From contig NZ_JAHCLU010000017.1 of assembly GCF_018448785.1 (NCBI RefSeq), forward strand, positions 1-36,512: DNA of 36,512 nt. The letters are read 5' to 3'. This document shows positions 23,978-35,142 of this stretch, piece by piece. The position numbers and the translations under genes are program-made. Each line of letters begins with the position of its first letter. The first letter of the stretch is position 1. The stretch comes from Halomonas jincaotanensis. GTDB taxonomy: Bacteria; Pseudomonadota; Gammaproteobacteria; Pseudomonadales; Halomonadaceae. The notes under the pieces are model-generated. The model did not search any database. It had not been told where the DNA came from and was given only the letters and a program-made list of their open reading frames with translations.

Positions 23978-26802
23978 CAGTGTTTCTCCTTGCTGGCAGG
24001 ATCCACATTGGCAGGGGGTAGCCGTTTTGTTGGGCGATGCGGCGTCGTCAGCCTGCCGAGGTTGGCGAGGATCATCAGGGTGGCCCCGACGACAGCGAGA
24101 AAGACACCGAGATCGAAGAGCATGGCGGTGGCCAGTTCGAACTCCCCCACCAGCGGCAGCTTGAAATAGCCGAAACTCGAAGTCAGGAAGGGGTAGCCGA
24201 ACAGCCAGCTGCCCAGCCCGGTCAACGTGGCGACTGCCACGCCAGCAATCGCCACCGGCTGATAGGGAAAGTCGAGACGCTGCTGGACCCACTCCACGCC
24301 GCGGGACATGTACACCATGATCAGCGCCACGGCGGTGATCAGGCCGGCAATGAAGCCACCTCCGGGTAGGTTGTGCCCGCGCAGGAAGATGAACGCCGAG
24401 ACAAGCAGTGCCAACGGCAGGATGGCTTGGGAAATCGTCGTCAGGATCATCGGGTAGCGGTCCGGCGACCAGACGCGGCCTTCACCATCGCTGTGCGGCA
24501 TGAACAGGCGCAGACGGTTGAGCAGCTTGAAGATGGCCAGTCCGGCCAGCGCGAGAACGGTGATTTCACCCAGGGTATCGAAGCCGCGAAAGTCCACCAG
24601 GATCACGTTAACCACGTTGTGGCCGCCGCCACCGGGTACGCTGTTGTCGATGAAAAAACGCGAGATGGGGGCGTTGTCGCGAGTGAGCACCGCATAGTTG
24701 AGGCTGGCGACCACGGCCCCCAGCGCGCCGGCCAGCAGAATGTCGCGAAGATTGCGCATCGGCGACGACTCGCGAGCGGTCTTCTGTGGCAGGAAGAACA
24801 GCGCCAGCATCAGCAGGATCATGGTCACCACTTCCACCGAGAGCTGGGTCAGGGCCAGGTCGGGCGCTGAGAAGCGGGCAAAGGTCAAGGCCACGACCAG
24901 CCCTACCACCGACAGCATCAGCAGCGATACCAGGCGGTGGCGGTGGGTGAGCACGGTGCCCAGGCCACCGAAGATCAGCAGGCCAGCGCCAAGCAAGAGG
25001 ATGGCATCGACGGGCTGATTGCCTAGTTCCCCGGTCAGCACCGGCATCCCGGCAAGCCCTAGGCCACCGGTGACCAGCGCCGCCAGCAATAGATAGCTCA
25101 TGTAGCGTTGCAGCGAACTGCCATCCAGTTGTTTGAGGGTGGTCTCCGAGCTGCGGGCCAGTTGTTGCAGGGCGCCTTCGAACACCAGGCGTGCATCCAC
25201 CGGGCGAAAGGACCGAATCAGGCGGCGAAGCTGCGGATGCAGCAGATAGCTTGCGATACCGGCACCCAATGCCACTAGGCTCATCATTAGCGGTAGGTTG
25301 ACGCCATGCCAGATGGCCAGATGGAAATCCAGCGGCTCGCCGAGCACGGCTTCGGTGGCCAGCGCGAGAAGGCCGGTGGCCAGTGCGGCGGGGAAGAGTC
25401 CCACCAGCACGCAGAGGGCGACCAGGACCGCTACAGGCGCATGCATCAGTCGCGGCGGTTCGTGAGGCGGCTTGGGGGGCGTCTGGCGTGGCGGCTTGAA
25501 GAACACGGCATGCACCAGGCGCAATGAGTAGCCGACGGAGAGGATGCCGCCCAGCGTTGCCAGTAGCGGCAGCAGCCAGCTGAGCCCACCCAGCACCGGT
25601 GTGGCGAGGGTTTCGGTGAAGAACATTTCCTTGGAGAGGAAGCCATTGAACAGCGGCACGCCCGCCATCGCGGCACCGGCCAGGGACATGAGCAAGGCGG
25701 TGATCGGCATTGCCCGACGCAGACCGCCCAGCTTGCCGAGCTCACGGGTGCCAGTCTCGTGGTCGATGATCCCCGCTCCCATGAACAGCGCCGCCTTGAA
25801 GGCGGCGTGATTGAGGATATGGAAGAGAGCGGCGAGCACCGCCATGGGGCTGCCGATACCCAGCAATGCGGTGATCAGCCCCAGGTGGCTCACCGTGGAA
25901 AACGCCAGGATGGCCTTGAGGTCAGTCTTCAGCAGGGCGAACCAGGCGCCGTAAAGCAAGGTGGCCGTGCCGACCAGTGCGACGACCGCGGACCACAGTT
26001 CGCTACCGGCGATGGCCGGATGCAGCCTCGCCATCAGGAAGATACCGGCCTTGACCATGGTTGCCGAGTGCAGGTAGGCCGACACCGGCGTGGGTGCCGC
26101 CATGGCGTGTGGCAGCCAGAAGTGAAAGGGGAACTGCGCCGACTTGGTGAAGGCGCCCAGCAGCACGAGCGCCAGCATCAACGGATAGCGTGAGTCGGCC
26201 CGGATCGCCTCGCCGCTGTCGAGGACCACGTTCATGTCGAAGCTGCCGACCATGTCACCGAGCAGCAGCAAGCCGGCCAGTAGCGCGAGGCCGCCCGTGC
26301 CGGTCACCGTCAACGCCATGCGGGCGCCCTTGCGCGCATCGCTGCGATGCGACCAGAAGCCGATCAACAGGAAGGAGGAGAGGCTGGTGAGTTCCCAGAA
26401 CAGCCATAGAAGGATCAGGTTGTCGGACATGGCGATGCCGACCATGGAGGCCATGAACAGGATCAGGAAGGCGTAGAAACGCCCGAAAGGCTCCTCGGGC
26501 GACAGATAGAAGTGCGCGTAAAGCAGAATCAGCAGCCCGATGCCCAGGATCAGCAAATTGAACAGCAACGACAGGCCGTCCAGACGAAAGGCCAGGTCCA
26601 GCCCCAGGCTGGGTAGCCAGTCAACGGAGAAACGCAACACCTCCCCGGCGGCCAGACTCGGCACCTGGAACAGCATCAATAGCAGAGCAACGGCGGGTAG
26701 CACGGCGGTTGCCAGAGAACATTCGCGGCGACCACGCCTGGCAGTGAGAGCCGGCACCAGGGAACCGAAAAGCGGCAACAGGGCTATCCAGAACAATGTC
26801 AT
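23977..26802 (-). CDS. mrpA: Mrp/Pha antiporter fused subunit AB (minus-strand operon)
   Basis: 941 aa, longer than stand-alone MrpA (~800). The N-terminal NuoL-like domain carries E137 ([10 protein letters not shown]), K220 ([16 protein letters not shown]), H245 and K251 ([13 protein letters not shown]); an MbhD/MbhE-like region follows, and from about residue 790 a MrpB domain begins ([16 protein letters not shown]) and runs to the end. This fusion is characteristic of Pha-type (group 2) Mrp systems, several of which carry out K+/H+ exchange. Start ATG 26802 has AGGAAG upstream; a GTG six codons earlier is less likely. Confidence 0.95.
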   Translation of the reverse strand: MTLFWIALLPLFGSLVPALTARRGRRECSLATAVLPAVALLLMLFQVPSLAAGEVLRFSVDWLPSLGLDLAFRLDGLSLLFNLLILGIGLLILLYAHFYLSPEEPFGRFYAFLILFMASMVGIAMSDNLILLWLFWELTSLSSFLLIGFWSHRSDARKGARMALTVTGTGGLALLAGLLLLGDMVGSFDMNVVLDSGEAIRADSRYPLMLALVLLGAFTKSAQFPFHFWLPHAMAAPTPVSAYLHSATMVKAGIFLMARLHPAIAGSELWSAVVALVGTATLLYGAWFALLKTDLKAILAFSTVSHLGLITALLGIGSPMAVLAALFHILNHAAFKAALFMGAGIIDHETGTRELGKLGGLRRAMPITALLMSLAGAAMAGVPLFNGFLSKEMFFTETLATPVLGGLSWLLPLLATLGGILSVGYSLRLVHAVFFKPPRQTPPKPPHEPPRLMHAPVAVLVALCVLVGLFPAALATGLLALATEAVLGEPLDFHLAIWHGVNLPLMMSLVALGAGIASYLLHPQLRRLIRSFRPVDARLVFEGALQQLARSSETTLKQLDGSSLQRYMSYLLLAALVTGGLGLAGMPVLTGELGNQPVDAILLLGAGLLIFGGLGTVLTHRHRLVSLLMLSVVGLVVALTFARFSAPDLALTQLSVEVVTMILLMLALFFLPQKTARESSPMRNLRDILLAGALGAVVASLNYAVLTRDNAPISRFFIDNSVPGGGGHNVVNVILVDFRGFDTLGEITVLALAGLAIFKLLNRLRLFMPHSDGEGRVWSPDRYPMILTTISQAILPLALLVSAFIFLRGHNLPGGGFIAGLITAVALIMVYMSRGVEWVQQRLDFPYQPVAIAGVAVATLTGLGSWLFGYPFLTSSFGYFKLPLVGEFELATAMLFDLGVFLAVVGATLMILANLGRLTTPHRPTKRLPPANVDPASKEKH

Positions 26803-27053
26803 CGATCGGTCTTCCTGCACAGTTTCGGTAAGCGAGAGGAGGCTGTCCGCCTGTAGGAAAGAGAAGCTGGCGTTTAGCGTCGCTCCCCTCGCAGGTGGGC
26901 ATGTCCATCAATGGCATGGGTTTCTCCACTCTAACGCAAAGTGGACAATCTCGCTGCCTCCTTGCCTTTCAACACTTTGTTTCTATAGAGTTGGTCGTTC
27001 TAACCAAGCGGAGCGACGTGGCGTCGCCCTTGAAAACCAAGCGGAGGGGCATC
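26803..27053. promoter_or_regulatory. Shared divergent control region of the two Mrp operons
   Basis: 251 bp between the divergent A-subunit genes. The plus side has a candidate promoter, TTGCCT (26962-26967), 16-bp spacer, TATAGA (26984-26989). TCCACT-N9-AGTGGA (26925-26945) and a near-palindrome around 26900-26918 (catg-t-ccat-ca-atgg-catg) are operator candidates. No clear minus-side promoter was found by eye. Confidence 0.5.
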
Positions 27054-29384
27054 ATGCAACTTGCCGTGCTGGGAGGCTTTGTGCTGGCGGCCTTTGCGCC
27101 GTTATTGCATCACTGGTTCGGCGCCCGCGCTCCGCTGGTAATGGCACTACTTCCTGTCGGCATCGCGGTCTGGTTGCTTGGCCAGTGGCCGGCGATTGTG
27201 GCCGGCGAGGTGCTGCTGCTGGAATGGGCCTGGGTACCGGGACTGGATATCACCCTGACCTTCCTGATCGATGGGCTGGCACTTCTCTTTGCGCTGCTGA
27301 TCACGGTGATCGGCGCGCTGGTGTTGATTTACGCCGGGGAGTATCTGCGAGGACACCGCGACCTGCCACGCTTTCTGGTAATCATCACCGCTTTCATGAT
27401 GTCGATGCTCGGCCTGGTGCTGGCCGACAACCTGGTGACGCTGTTCGTGTTCTGGGAGCTCACCAGCATCACCTCCTATCTGCTGATCGGCTTCGACCAC
27501 ACCAACCTCGCCGCTCGCAAGGCGGCGCTTCAGGGGCTGCTGGTTACCGCCGGCGGTGGTCTGGCGCTACTCGCGGGCTTTGCCATGCTGGGGGTCGCCG
27601 GGGATAGCTGGTCGCTGGTCGAGCTGAATTCGCAGGGCGATCTGCTGCGCAATCACGAACTCTATACGCCCTTGCTGATCTGTGTGTTGCTCGGCGCCTT
27701 CACCAAGTCGGCACAATTTCCCTTTCACTTCTGGTTGCCCAATGCCATGGCGGCACCCACGCCGGTGTCGGCCTACCTGCACTCAGCGACCATGGTCAAG
27801 GCCGGGGTCTACTTGCTGGCGAGGCTTCATCCGTCCCTGGGCGGGACCGAGACCTGGGTGATCACGCTGTCGCTGATCGGTGCGCTGACCATGGCCACGG
27901 GGGCCTTCCTGGCGATACAGCACACCAACATCAAGAAGCTGCTGGCCTATTCGACGATCATGGCGCTAGGCACCCTGACCATGCTGCTGGGGATCGGCAC
28001 CGACGGGGCATTGGTCGCCTTCGCGGCCTTCCTGCTGGCGCACTCACTGTACAAGGGGGCGCTGTTCATGATCGCCGGGATTCTCGATCACGAGACCGGC
28101 ACCAAGGATGTGACGGCCATGGGGGGGCTGCGTCGGGTGATGCCGGTGACCGCCGTGGTGGCCTTTGTGGCCGCCCTGTCGTTGGCCGGCTTGCCGCCGA
28201 TGCTCGGCTTTTTGGGTAAGGAATTGATGTTCGAGTCGGTACTGGACGCGAGCCACTATCGTCCCATCATCCTGCTGCTGGCCTTCACAGCCGCCTTCCT
28301 GACGCTGGCCGTAGCGGCGATCGTCGCCCTGCGCCCGTTCCTGGGGACGCTTCGCGAGACACCGAAGACGCCCCACGAAGCCCCACGCGGCATGTTGGTC
28401 GGGCCGGCACTGCTCGCGGCCCTGTCCTTGCTCGCGGGCCTGGCGCCGGGGCTGCTCGACGGCCTGGTGGGTGCTACCGCCGCAAGCCTTGGGGCGACGG
28501 ACTCGAACGTCCATCTGGCACTGTGGCACGGGTTCAATCTTCCGCTGCTGCTGTCGCTGCTGAGTCTCGCCCTGGGCACCCTGGCATTTCGTCATTGGGA
28601 CCGTCTGCGGGCAAGACTGGCAAGGCTCGAGCCGGTCATGGCGCGGGGGCCCGAGGCGGGGTACGAGGCAATGATGCGTGGGCTGGTGAGCGTGGCCGGC
28701 TGGCAGACCCGCATGTTGCAGAACGGCTATATTCGCAATTACCTGGTGATGACCCTGCTGGTGTTGCTGGGATTGGTGGGACACGCCCTATTTTTCCGCC
28801 ATTCGCCGCGCTTCGATATCGCCCTGGATGTCTACTTCCATGAGGCGGTCGCAGCCGGCTTGATGGTTGCTGGAGCCGTGGCTGCCTGCGTCATGCGCTC
28901 GCGGCTCGCGGCGGTGGCCGCGTTAGGGGTCATGGGGTTCTCTATTGCCCTGACCTTCGTGCTGTTCAGTGCCCCGGACCTGGCGATCACCCAGTTGCTG
29001 GTCGAGACCCTGACGGTGATCCTGCTGGTGCTGGTGCTATTCCGTCTTCCGCGCTTCGCCATGCTGTCCACTCCGGTGGAGCGCCTGCGTGACCTGGTGG
29101 TCGCCACCCTGACCGGTGGGATGATCACGCTGCTGATGCTTTCGGTGCTGGGCGGTGAGCGGCTGTCGCGCATTTCCGATTACATGATCGCCAACAGCCA
29201 GCCGCTGGGGCACGGCCACAATATCGTCAACGTGATCCTGGTCGACTTCCGAGCCCTGGATACGCTGGGCGAGATGTTCGTGCTCGCCCTGGCGGCTATC
29301 GGGGTCTACGCCATGCTGCGCTTTCATGCGGAGGAGTACGATGCTCGGCGTTCCTCCGCCTCACCGGAGAAACACGATGGTTAG
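27054..29384 (+). CDS. mrpA: Mrp antiporter subunit A (plus-strand operon)
   Basis: 776 aa, close to the classic MrpA length, with NuoL-like helices and C-terminal MbhD/MbhE-like part but no B domain. Key residues E135 (FVFWELTS), K218 ([13 protein letters not shown]), H243 and K249 ([13 protein letters not shown]). Start ATG 27054 follows GGAGGGG at 27043-27049; a reading from 26895 would pass through the divergent control region and is rejected. Its stop overlaps the mrpB start. It shares long identical blocks with the minus-strand A subunit, indicating paralogy. Confidence 0.95.
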   Translation: MQLAVLGGFVLAAFAPLLHHWFGARAPLVMALLPVGIAVWLLGQWPAIVAGEVLLLEWAWVPGLDITLTFLIDGLALLFALLITVIGALVLIYAGEYLRGHRDLPRFLVIITAFMMSMLGLVLADNLVTLFVFWELTSITSYLLIGFDHTNLAARKAALQGLLVTAGGGLALLAGFAMLGVAGDSWSLVELNSQGDLLRNHELYTPLLICVLLGAFTKSAQFPFHFWLPNAMAAPTPVSAYLHSATMVKAGVYLLARLHPSLGGTETWVITLSLIGALTMATGAFLAIQHTNIKKLLAYSTIMALGTLTMLLGIGTDGALVAFAAFLLAHSLYKGALFMIAGILDHETGTKDVTAMGGLRRVMPVTAVVAFVAALSLAGLPPMLGFLGKELMFESVLDASHYRPIILLLAFTAAFLTLAVAAIVALRPFLGTLRETPKTPHEAPRGMLVGPALLAALSLLAGLAPGLLDGLVGATAASLGATDSNVHLALWHGFNLPLLLSLLSLALGTLAFRHWDRLRARLARLEPVMARGPEAGYEAMMRGLVSVAGWQTRMLQNGYIRNYLVMTLLVLLGLVGHALFFRHSPRFDIALDVYFHEAVAAGLMVAGAVAACVMRSRLAAVAALGVMGFSIALTFVLFSAPDLAITQLLVETLTVILLVLVLFRLPRFAMLSTPVERLRDLVVATLTGGMITLLMLSVLGGERLSRISDYMIANSQPLGHGHNIVNVILVDFRALDTLGEMFVLALAAIGVYAMLRFHAEEYDARRSSASPEKHDG

Positions 29385-29814
29385 ATCGGGCACGCTGATC
29401 CTCAACGTTGCGGCGCGCCTGCTGCTGCCGTTGCAATTGCTGTTCTCGCTGTTTCTGCTGCTGCGCGGCCATGACGAACCGGGCGGTGGCTTCATCGCCG
29501 GCTTGGTGGCGGCGGGGGCCTTTACCCTGTATCTCTTTGCTCACGGCAGGCGAGCCATGAGTGAGATGCTCATGGTCTCGCCCCGCGACCTGGTGGGCAT
29601 GGGATTGTTGCTCGGCGTGGTCTCGACCCTGCCGGCCTGGTGGAATGGCGATCCCTTCTTCACCGCCCAGTGGTGGACCATTCCGATCATCGACCTCAAG
29701 GCCTCGACGCCGCTGATCTTTGATATCGGCGTTTATCTGGTCGTGCTGGGCTCAGTACTGACCGCGATCACCGCGCTGGTGAAGACCGACCACGAAGACA
29801 ACGCCCGAGGCTGA
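29377..29814 (+). CDS. mrpB: Mrp antiporter subunit B (plus-strand operon)
   Basis: 145 aa, about four transmembrane helices, with the family motif [15 protein letters not shown] (residues ~27-41) and [14 protein letters not shown] near the C terminus. It starts inside the end of mrpA (8-base overlap). This subunit corresponds to the C-terminal part of the fused gene in the divergent operon. Confidence 0.95.
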   Translation: MVRSGTLILNVAARLLLPLQLLFSLFLLLRGHDEPGGGFIAGLVAAGAFTLYLFAHGRRAMSEMLMVSPRDLVGMGLLLGVVSTLPAWWNGDPFFTAQWWTIPIIDLKASTPLIFDIGVYLVVLGSVLTAITALVKTDHEDNARG

Positions 29815-29823
29815 GGAGGCTTC

Positions 29824-30167
29824 ATGGAACCCCTGCTGGCCGTCGCTATCGGCGTCCTGTTTGCCGCCGCCATCTACATGATGCTGCGCCGGTCGATCGT
29901 CAAGCTGGTCATTGGCCTGATGCTGCTCTCCAATGCCGCCAATCTGCTGATCTTCGTCACAGCTGGTCTGGTGCGCGGAGCACCACCACTGGTGCCCGCA
30001 GGCCTCTCGGCGCCCGAAGGTGTGGTAGCCGACCCGCTACCCCAGGCGCTGGTATTGACCGCCATTGTCATCGCCTTCGGCGTGCTGTCCTTTGCGGTGG
30101 TGCTGGTACGCCGCGCCTGGGAGATCGTGCGTGCCGATGACCTCGACAAGATGAAGGATACCGACAC

Positions 30168-30171
<4 letters not shown>
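29824..30171 (+). CDS. mrpC: Mrp antiporter subunit C (plus-strand operon)
   Basis: 115 aa, three transmembrane helices, NuoK-like, with [24 protein letters not shown] precedes the start. It ends in GTGA overlap with mrpD. Confidence 0.95.
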
Positions 30172-31681
<1,510 letters not shown>

Positions 31682-31685
<4 letters not shown>

Positions 31686-32155
31686 TCGGAGCCGCCTGGA
31701 ATCTGCTGCTGGGCTTCGCTTGGGTGGTCCTGACCGGCGACTTCAGTGGCCGTAACCTGCTGGCCGGTGTGGTGTTCGGCTATCTGGTGCTGGCGCTTAT
31801 CCAATCGCAGGTGCCCGCCCTGGCCGGCCATGCGCAGCGTTTGCCACGCTTGATCGGTTTCATCGGTTTCTTCCTCAAGGAGCTGTTGCTTGCCAATCTC
31901 AAGGTGGCCTTCGATATCATTACGCCGCCCTGGTACATGAAACCCGGTGTAATCGCCATGCCGCTCAAGGCCCGCACCGAATTCGAGATTACCTTTGTCG
32001 CTAACCTAATTTCCCTGACACCGGGCACCCTGAGCCTGGATGTCTCCGATGATCGTCGTGTGCTGTATATCCATGCCATGTTCCTGGACGATGAACCGGA
32101 ACTACGCCGCAACCTGGCAGAGCTGGAGCGGCGGGCGCTCGAACTGTTTCTTTGA
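31682..32155 (+). CDS. mrpE: Mrp antiporter subunit E (plus-strand operon)
   Basis: 157 aa with N-terminal membrane segments and the MrpE core [15 protein letters not shown], then [17 protein letters not shown] 31682 overlaps the mrpD stop. Confidence 0.94.
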
Positions 32156-32168
32156 GAGGAGTCGATTC

Positions 32169-32438
32169 GTGTCGACCGTGATCATGCTGAGTTTGGTGCT
32201 TATGTCCCTGGCCTTGTGCCTGACCTTCGTGAGGTTGTTTCGTGGTCCGAGTCTGCCGGATCGCGTAGTGGCGCTGGAGCTATTTTCCTCGATTCTGGTC
32301 GGTTTTATCGGCGTGGTGGCTATCGTCTCCGACGTGCCTAGCCTGCTGGACGTGGCAATCGTCATGGCGCTGATGGCCTTCATGGCCGCCATCGGCTTCG
32401 CGCGGTTTCTGGAGCGGGGGGGGCCGCGAGATGATTGA
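32169..32438 (+). CDS. mrpF: Mrp antiporter subunit F (plus-strand operon)
   Basis: 89 aa, three transmembrane helices, with RLFRGPSLPDRVVALELF (GP-x-x-P-D-R as in the other F). The start is most likely GTG 32169 (MSTVIMLSLV), preceded by GAGGAG at 32157-32162; a longer reading from 32040 lies inside mrpE. It overlaps mrpG by 8 bases. Confidence 0.92.
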   Translation: MSTVIMLSLVLMSLALCLTFVRLFRGPSLPDRVVALELFSSILVGFIGVVAIVSDVPSLLDVAIVMALMAFMAAIGFARFLERGGPRDD

Positions 32439-32835
32439 TGTCATCAAGGGAGGGTTGATTCTCTCAGGGGCTATTTTCATGCTGCTGGCGTCACTGGGTG
32501 TACTGCGCCTACCCGACCTGCTGACCCGCATGCACGCTACGACCAAGGCAGCGACGCTGGGTGCCAGTCTGATCATGCTGGCGGTAGCCCTGCATTTTCC
32601 GCAGGTAGCCGTCGTGGCCCGTGCCCTGGGCGTCATTTTGTTCATCATGGTCACGGCCCCGGTGGCGGCGCATGTCATCGGTCGTGCAGGCTATTTTGTC
32701 GGGTCGCGTCTCTGGGACGGGACCGTAAAGGACGAGTTGCGTCCCAACTACGACCCCTTGACCCACGAGCTCAAGAGCGGTCAGGAAGTCCCGGAACCCA
32801 AGGCCGAATCGCCTCCCGTCTCTCGAGGAGAGTGA
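32431..32835 (+). CDS. mrpG: Mrp antiporter subunit G (plus-strand operon)
   Basis: 134 aa, three transmembrane segments with the core LRLPDLLTRMHATTKAATLG, then a charged C-terminal tail. Last gene of the plus-strand operon; a GC-rich hairpin follows at 32877. Confidence 0.94.
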   Translation: MIDVIKGGLILSGAIFMLLASLGVLRLPDLLTRMHATTKAATLGASLIMLAVALHFPQVAVVARALGVILFIMVTAPVAAHVIGRAGYFVGSRLWDGTVKDELRPNYDPLTHELKSGQEVPEPKAESPPVSRGE

Positions 32836-32876
32836 CGCCTATCGGCAAGCACTTGTGATTATCGCCGTCTCTTACC

Positions 32877-32896
32877 GGGCCGCCTTCGGGCGGTCC
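32877..32896 (+). terminator. Hairpin with TTCG loop after the plus-strand Mrp operon
   Basis: GGGCCGCC (32877-32884), TTCG loop, GGCGGTCC (32889-32896): an 8-bp stem with one G-T wobble, 42 bases after the mrpG stop. No U-tract follows, so it may act as a Rho-assisted or 3'-stabilising structure rather than a classic terminator. Confidence 0.45.
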
Positions 32897-32943
32897 TGCT
32901 GCGTTGATACTTCGCCAGACACGATGCAGCGGGTAAAAATTAA

Positions 32944-32978
32944 TGTACAATACTTGTACCTAAATAAAGTATTGTCCA
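32944..32978 (+). promoter_or_regulatory. Candidate LitR-type operator of the DUF2256-cryDASH operon
   Basis: TGTACA (32944-32949), then TTGTACC (32954-32960), N12, TGTCCA (32973-32978). It also contains the perfect 9-bp inverted repeat ACAATACTT (32947-32955) / AAGTATTGT (32967-32975), 11 bases apart. It matches the element before phrB in half-site and spacing (TTGTAC-N13-TGT(A/C)CA) and sits ~30 bases before the DUF2256 start. Confidence 0.55.
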
Positions 32979-33006
32979 TGGATGATACCTGCCGGCGAGG
33001 TACCCG

Positions 33007-33159
33007 ATGCACCGCAAGTCTGAACTCCCGAGCAAGATCTGCCTCGAGTGTGAGCGAGATTTCGTCTGGCGCCGCAAGTGGGCTCGCTGCTGGGATGAGG
33101 TTCGTTTCTGCAGCGAGCGCTGTCGCCGTGAGGTCCGCCGTGCTCGGAGAGCGGGATGA
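33007..33159 (+). CDS. DUF2256 family small Cys-rich protein
   Basis: 50 aa, too short for most ORF thresholds. MHRKSELPSKICLECERDF is followed by VWRRKWARCWDEVRFCSERC, with C12-x2-C15, C28, C35-x3-C39 and an Arg-rich tail. The C-x2-C/C-x3-C arrangement reads as a small zinc-ribbon-like metal site. In many bacteria DUF2256 genes lie next to photolyase or cryptochrome genes. The TGA (33157-33159) overlaps the ATG of the cryDASH gene (ATGA), so translation is coupled. The exact function is unknown; a cofactor or nucleic-acid adaptor for the flavoprotein is conjecture. Confidence 0.88.
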   Translation: MHRKSELPSKICLECERDFVWRRKWARCWDEVRFCSERCRREVRRARRAG

Positions 33160-34565
33160 GCACACAGATTGCCTGGTTCCGGTCCGACCTGCGGCTGGCT
33201 GATAACCCCTTGGTACGTTTCGCGACGCCACCGGAACAGCTGCTCTGTATCTACGTTCTTGATGAGTGTTGGTTGACGACGATCGCCGCCACCGGTAAAC
33301 CACGCATAGGGCCTGCCCGGCTGCGATTTCTTTGGGAATGCCTGATCGAATTGCGTGGTGAGCTGCTTAAGCGGGGAAATGACTTGCTGGTGCGTATCGG
33401 TAATCCGCCGGAAGTGGTTGCCGAGTTGGCCGTTACCCTCGGCGCGAATACCGTACGCGTTCGCCGCGATGCTGGAGACGAGGAGGCTCGGGCGGTCGAG
33501 AGGCTCATCGAACGTCTGGCAGGGCATGCCGATGTGGTGAGCTTCGATGCGGGGCTGCTGTTCGACGAGGTGGACCTGCCCACCTCGGTGGCGGCGCTGC
33601 CGTCGAGCTTTTCTGCGTTTCGTCGTCGGGCGGAGCGACAGTGGGCGTTGCCAGCCGCCGAGCCGGCGCCACTCACCCTGCCGCTTTGGCCGCGGGGCGC
33701 TGCGCGAGGGCTTCCGCCATTGCATGAGGTCTGTGCATCGAGCTCAGCCTGGCGGTCCGATCCGCGTGGGCAATTTGATTTCGAAGGCGGCGAAGTGGCC
33801 GGTCTAGCGCGTCTGGACCACTATCTTTGGCAGACCGGCGCCGTGGCACGCTACAAGATGACCCGCAATGGACTACGGGGGGCCGACTTTTCCACTCGAC
33901 TTTCGCCGTGGCTTGCTCATGGCTGCCTGTCGGCGCGTCAGGTTCATGATGCCGTGCGCGGCTGGGAAGCCGAGCAGGGCGCCTGTGAATCCAGCTACTG
34001 GGTCATATTCGAGTTGTTGTGGCGCGAGTATTTCCACTGGGCGGGTCGTCAGGAAGGCCCAGCGCTGTTCGGCCGCTGTGTGCTCCCTTCGTCCGGTCCC
34101 GCCTTTACCGCCTGGTGTCAGGCTCGCACAGGAGTGCCGTTCATCGATGCCGCGATGCTGGAACTGGCATTGACTGGCTGGCTCTCCAACCGTGCGCGAC
34201 AGAACGTGGCGAGCTTCCTGGTCAAGGACCTTGGTGTGGACTGGCGTCTGGGCGCAATCTGGTTCGAGCATTGCCTGGTCGACTTCGATGCGGCGAGCAA
34301 TTGGGGAAATTGGCGCTATGTGGCCGGCGTGGGACGCGACACTCGCGATCGCTGGTTTCATGTCCTCCGACAGGCCGAGCAGTACGATCGCGAAGGCGAC
34401 TACGTGGCACACTGGCAACCGGCGCTGCGCGAGCTTCCGCCAGGGCGCGGAAGACACCAACCCTGGCGGGTAGCGCCCCAGTGCTTTCCCGTGCCGCAGG
34501 TCGTGCCCGCCGCCTGGCAAGACAGGCTGCTTACCGGCGACGAGACCCGCGACATCGAAGATTGA
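33156..34565 (+). CDS. DASH-type cryptochrome / photolyase
   Basis: 469 aa. N-terminal alpha/beta antenna domain (IAWFRSDLRLADNPL at the start), then the helical FAD domain. The DASH signature TGVPFIDAAMLELALTGW, followed by SNRARQNVASFLVKDLGVDW and NWGNWRYVAGVGRDTR, separates it from class I CPD photolyases. DASH proteins repair cyclobutane dimers in single-stranded DNA or in loops and may sense blue light. Compared with the Fe-S cryptochrome at 18175 it lacks the 4-Cys cluster. It is the second gene of the DUF2256 operon. Confidence 0.93.
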   Translation: MSTQIAWFRSDLRLADNPLVRFATPPEQLLCIYVLDECWLTTIAATGKPRIGPARLRFLWECLIELRGELLKRGNDLLVRIGNPPEVVAELAVTLGANTVRVRRDAGDEEARAVERLIERLAGHADVVSFDAGLLFDEVDLPTSVAALPSSFSAFRRRAERQWALPAAEPAPLTLPLWPRGAARGLPPLHEVCASSSAWRSDPRGQFDFEGGEVAGLARLDHYLWQTGAVARYKMTRNGLRGADFSTRLSPWLAHGCLSARQVHDAVRGWEAEQGACESSYWVIFELLWREYFHWAGRQEGPALFGRCVLPSSGPAFTAWCQARTGVPFIDAAMLELALTGWLSNRARQNVASFLVKDLGVDWRLGAIWFEHCLVDFDAASNWGNWRYVAGVGRDTRDRWFHVLRQAEQYDREGDYVAHWQPALRELPPGRGRHQPWRVAPQCFPVPQVVPAAWQDRLLTGDETRDIED

Positions 34566-34615
34566 ATGCGGGTCTGCGCCTGTATCGCCCACTGTCCGAT
34601 TGAGCAGGAGACAAG

Positions 34616-35071
34616 ATGTCGCTTTCTTCCTTTCCCCGCCTGCCTGTGGTGCTGGGCCTGGCCGGTCTGCTGCCTTTTATTGTCAGCTCGGCGGCTGCCT
34701 GGCTGGCGCCGATGGTCTGGCAGGTCATCGCGATCAAGGCGTTTGTCTACTATAGCGCCGTGATTCTCTCCTTTCTCGGTGGAGTGCAGTGGGGCGTGGC
34801 GATGACTGGCGACTCGCCCGAGGCTTCGTCTTACCGCACGCGAATGCTGCTGGCGATGGTGCCGAGCCTGATCGCCTGGCCGGCGTTGCTGCTGCATCCA
34901 GCCGATACCGCCTGGGTGCTGGCGGCGGGCTTCGTGCTGGTGCGCTTGCATGAACTCAGTCGGGAAGGCCGTTCGATGTTGCCGAGCTGGTACCAAGGCA
35001 TGCGGACGCTGCTGACGCTAGTGGTGCTGGTGTGCCATGGCGTGTTGATCTGGCGGCTCTCCGGCCATTGA
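34616..35071 (+). CDS. DUF3429 family membrane protein
   Basis: 151 aa with four or five hydrophobic segments (~12-32, 38-58, 78-100, 100-112, 130-147). SFLGGVQWGVAM and HELSREGRSMLPSWYQGMRTLLT are typical of DUF3429 proteins. AGGAGA lies at 34605-34610. The gap to cryDASH is 50 bp in the same direction with no terminator, so it may belong to the same light-linked operon. Function unknown. Confidence 0.85.
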   Translation: MSLSSFPRLPVVLGLAGLLPFIVSSAAAWLAPMVWQVIAIKAFVYYSAVILSFLGGVQWGVAMTGDSPEASSYRTRMLLAMVPSLIAWPALLLHPADTAWVLAAGFVLVRLHELSREGRSMLPSWYQGMRTLLTLVVLVCHGVLIWRLSGH

Positions 35072-35142
35072 TCGGGCTGGCCGTCATGCTCGATATCGGC
35101 GATGATCATGCCCGACTAACCTTACGGAGTGCCCTAGCGACG

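Noticed and set aside
23977..26802. Fused mrpAB as an assembly error joining two genes
   Set aside because: The frame is uninterrupted through both domains, and the same fusion is the norm in Pha-type Mrp systems.
26540..27607. Open frame running across the divergent Mrp control region on the plus strand
   Set aside because: It spans the control region and the starts of two well-supported genes in other frames; composition is not gene-like.
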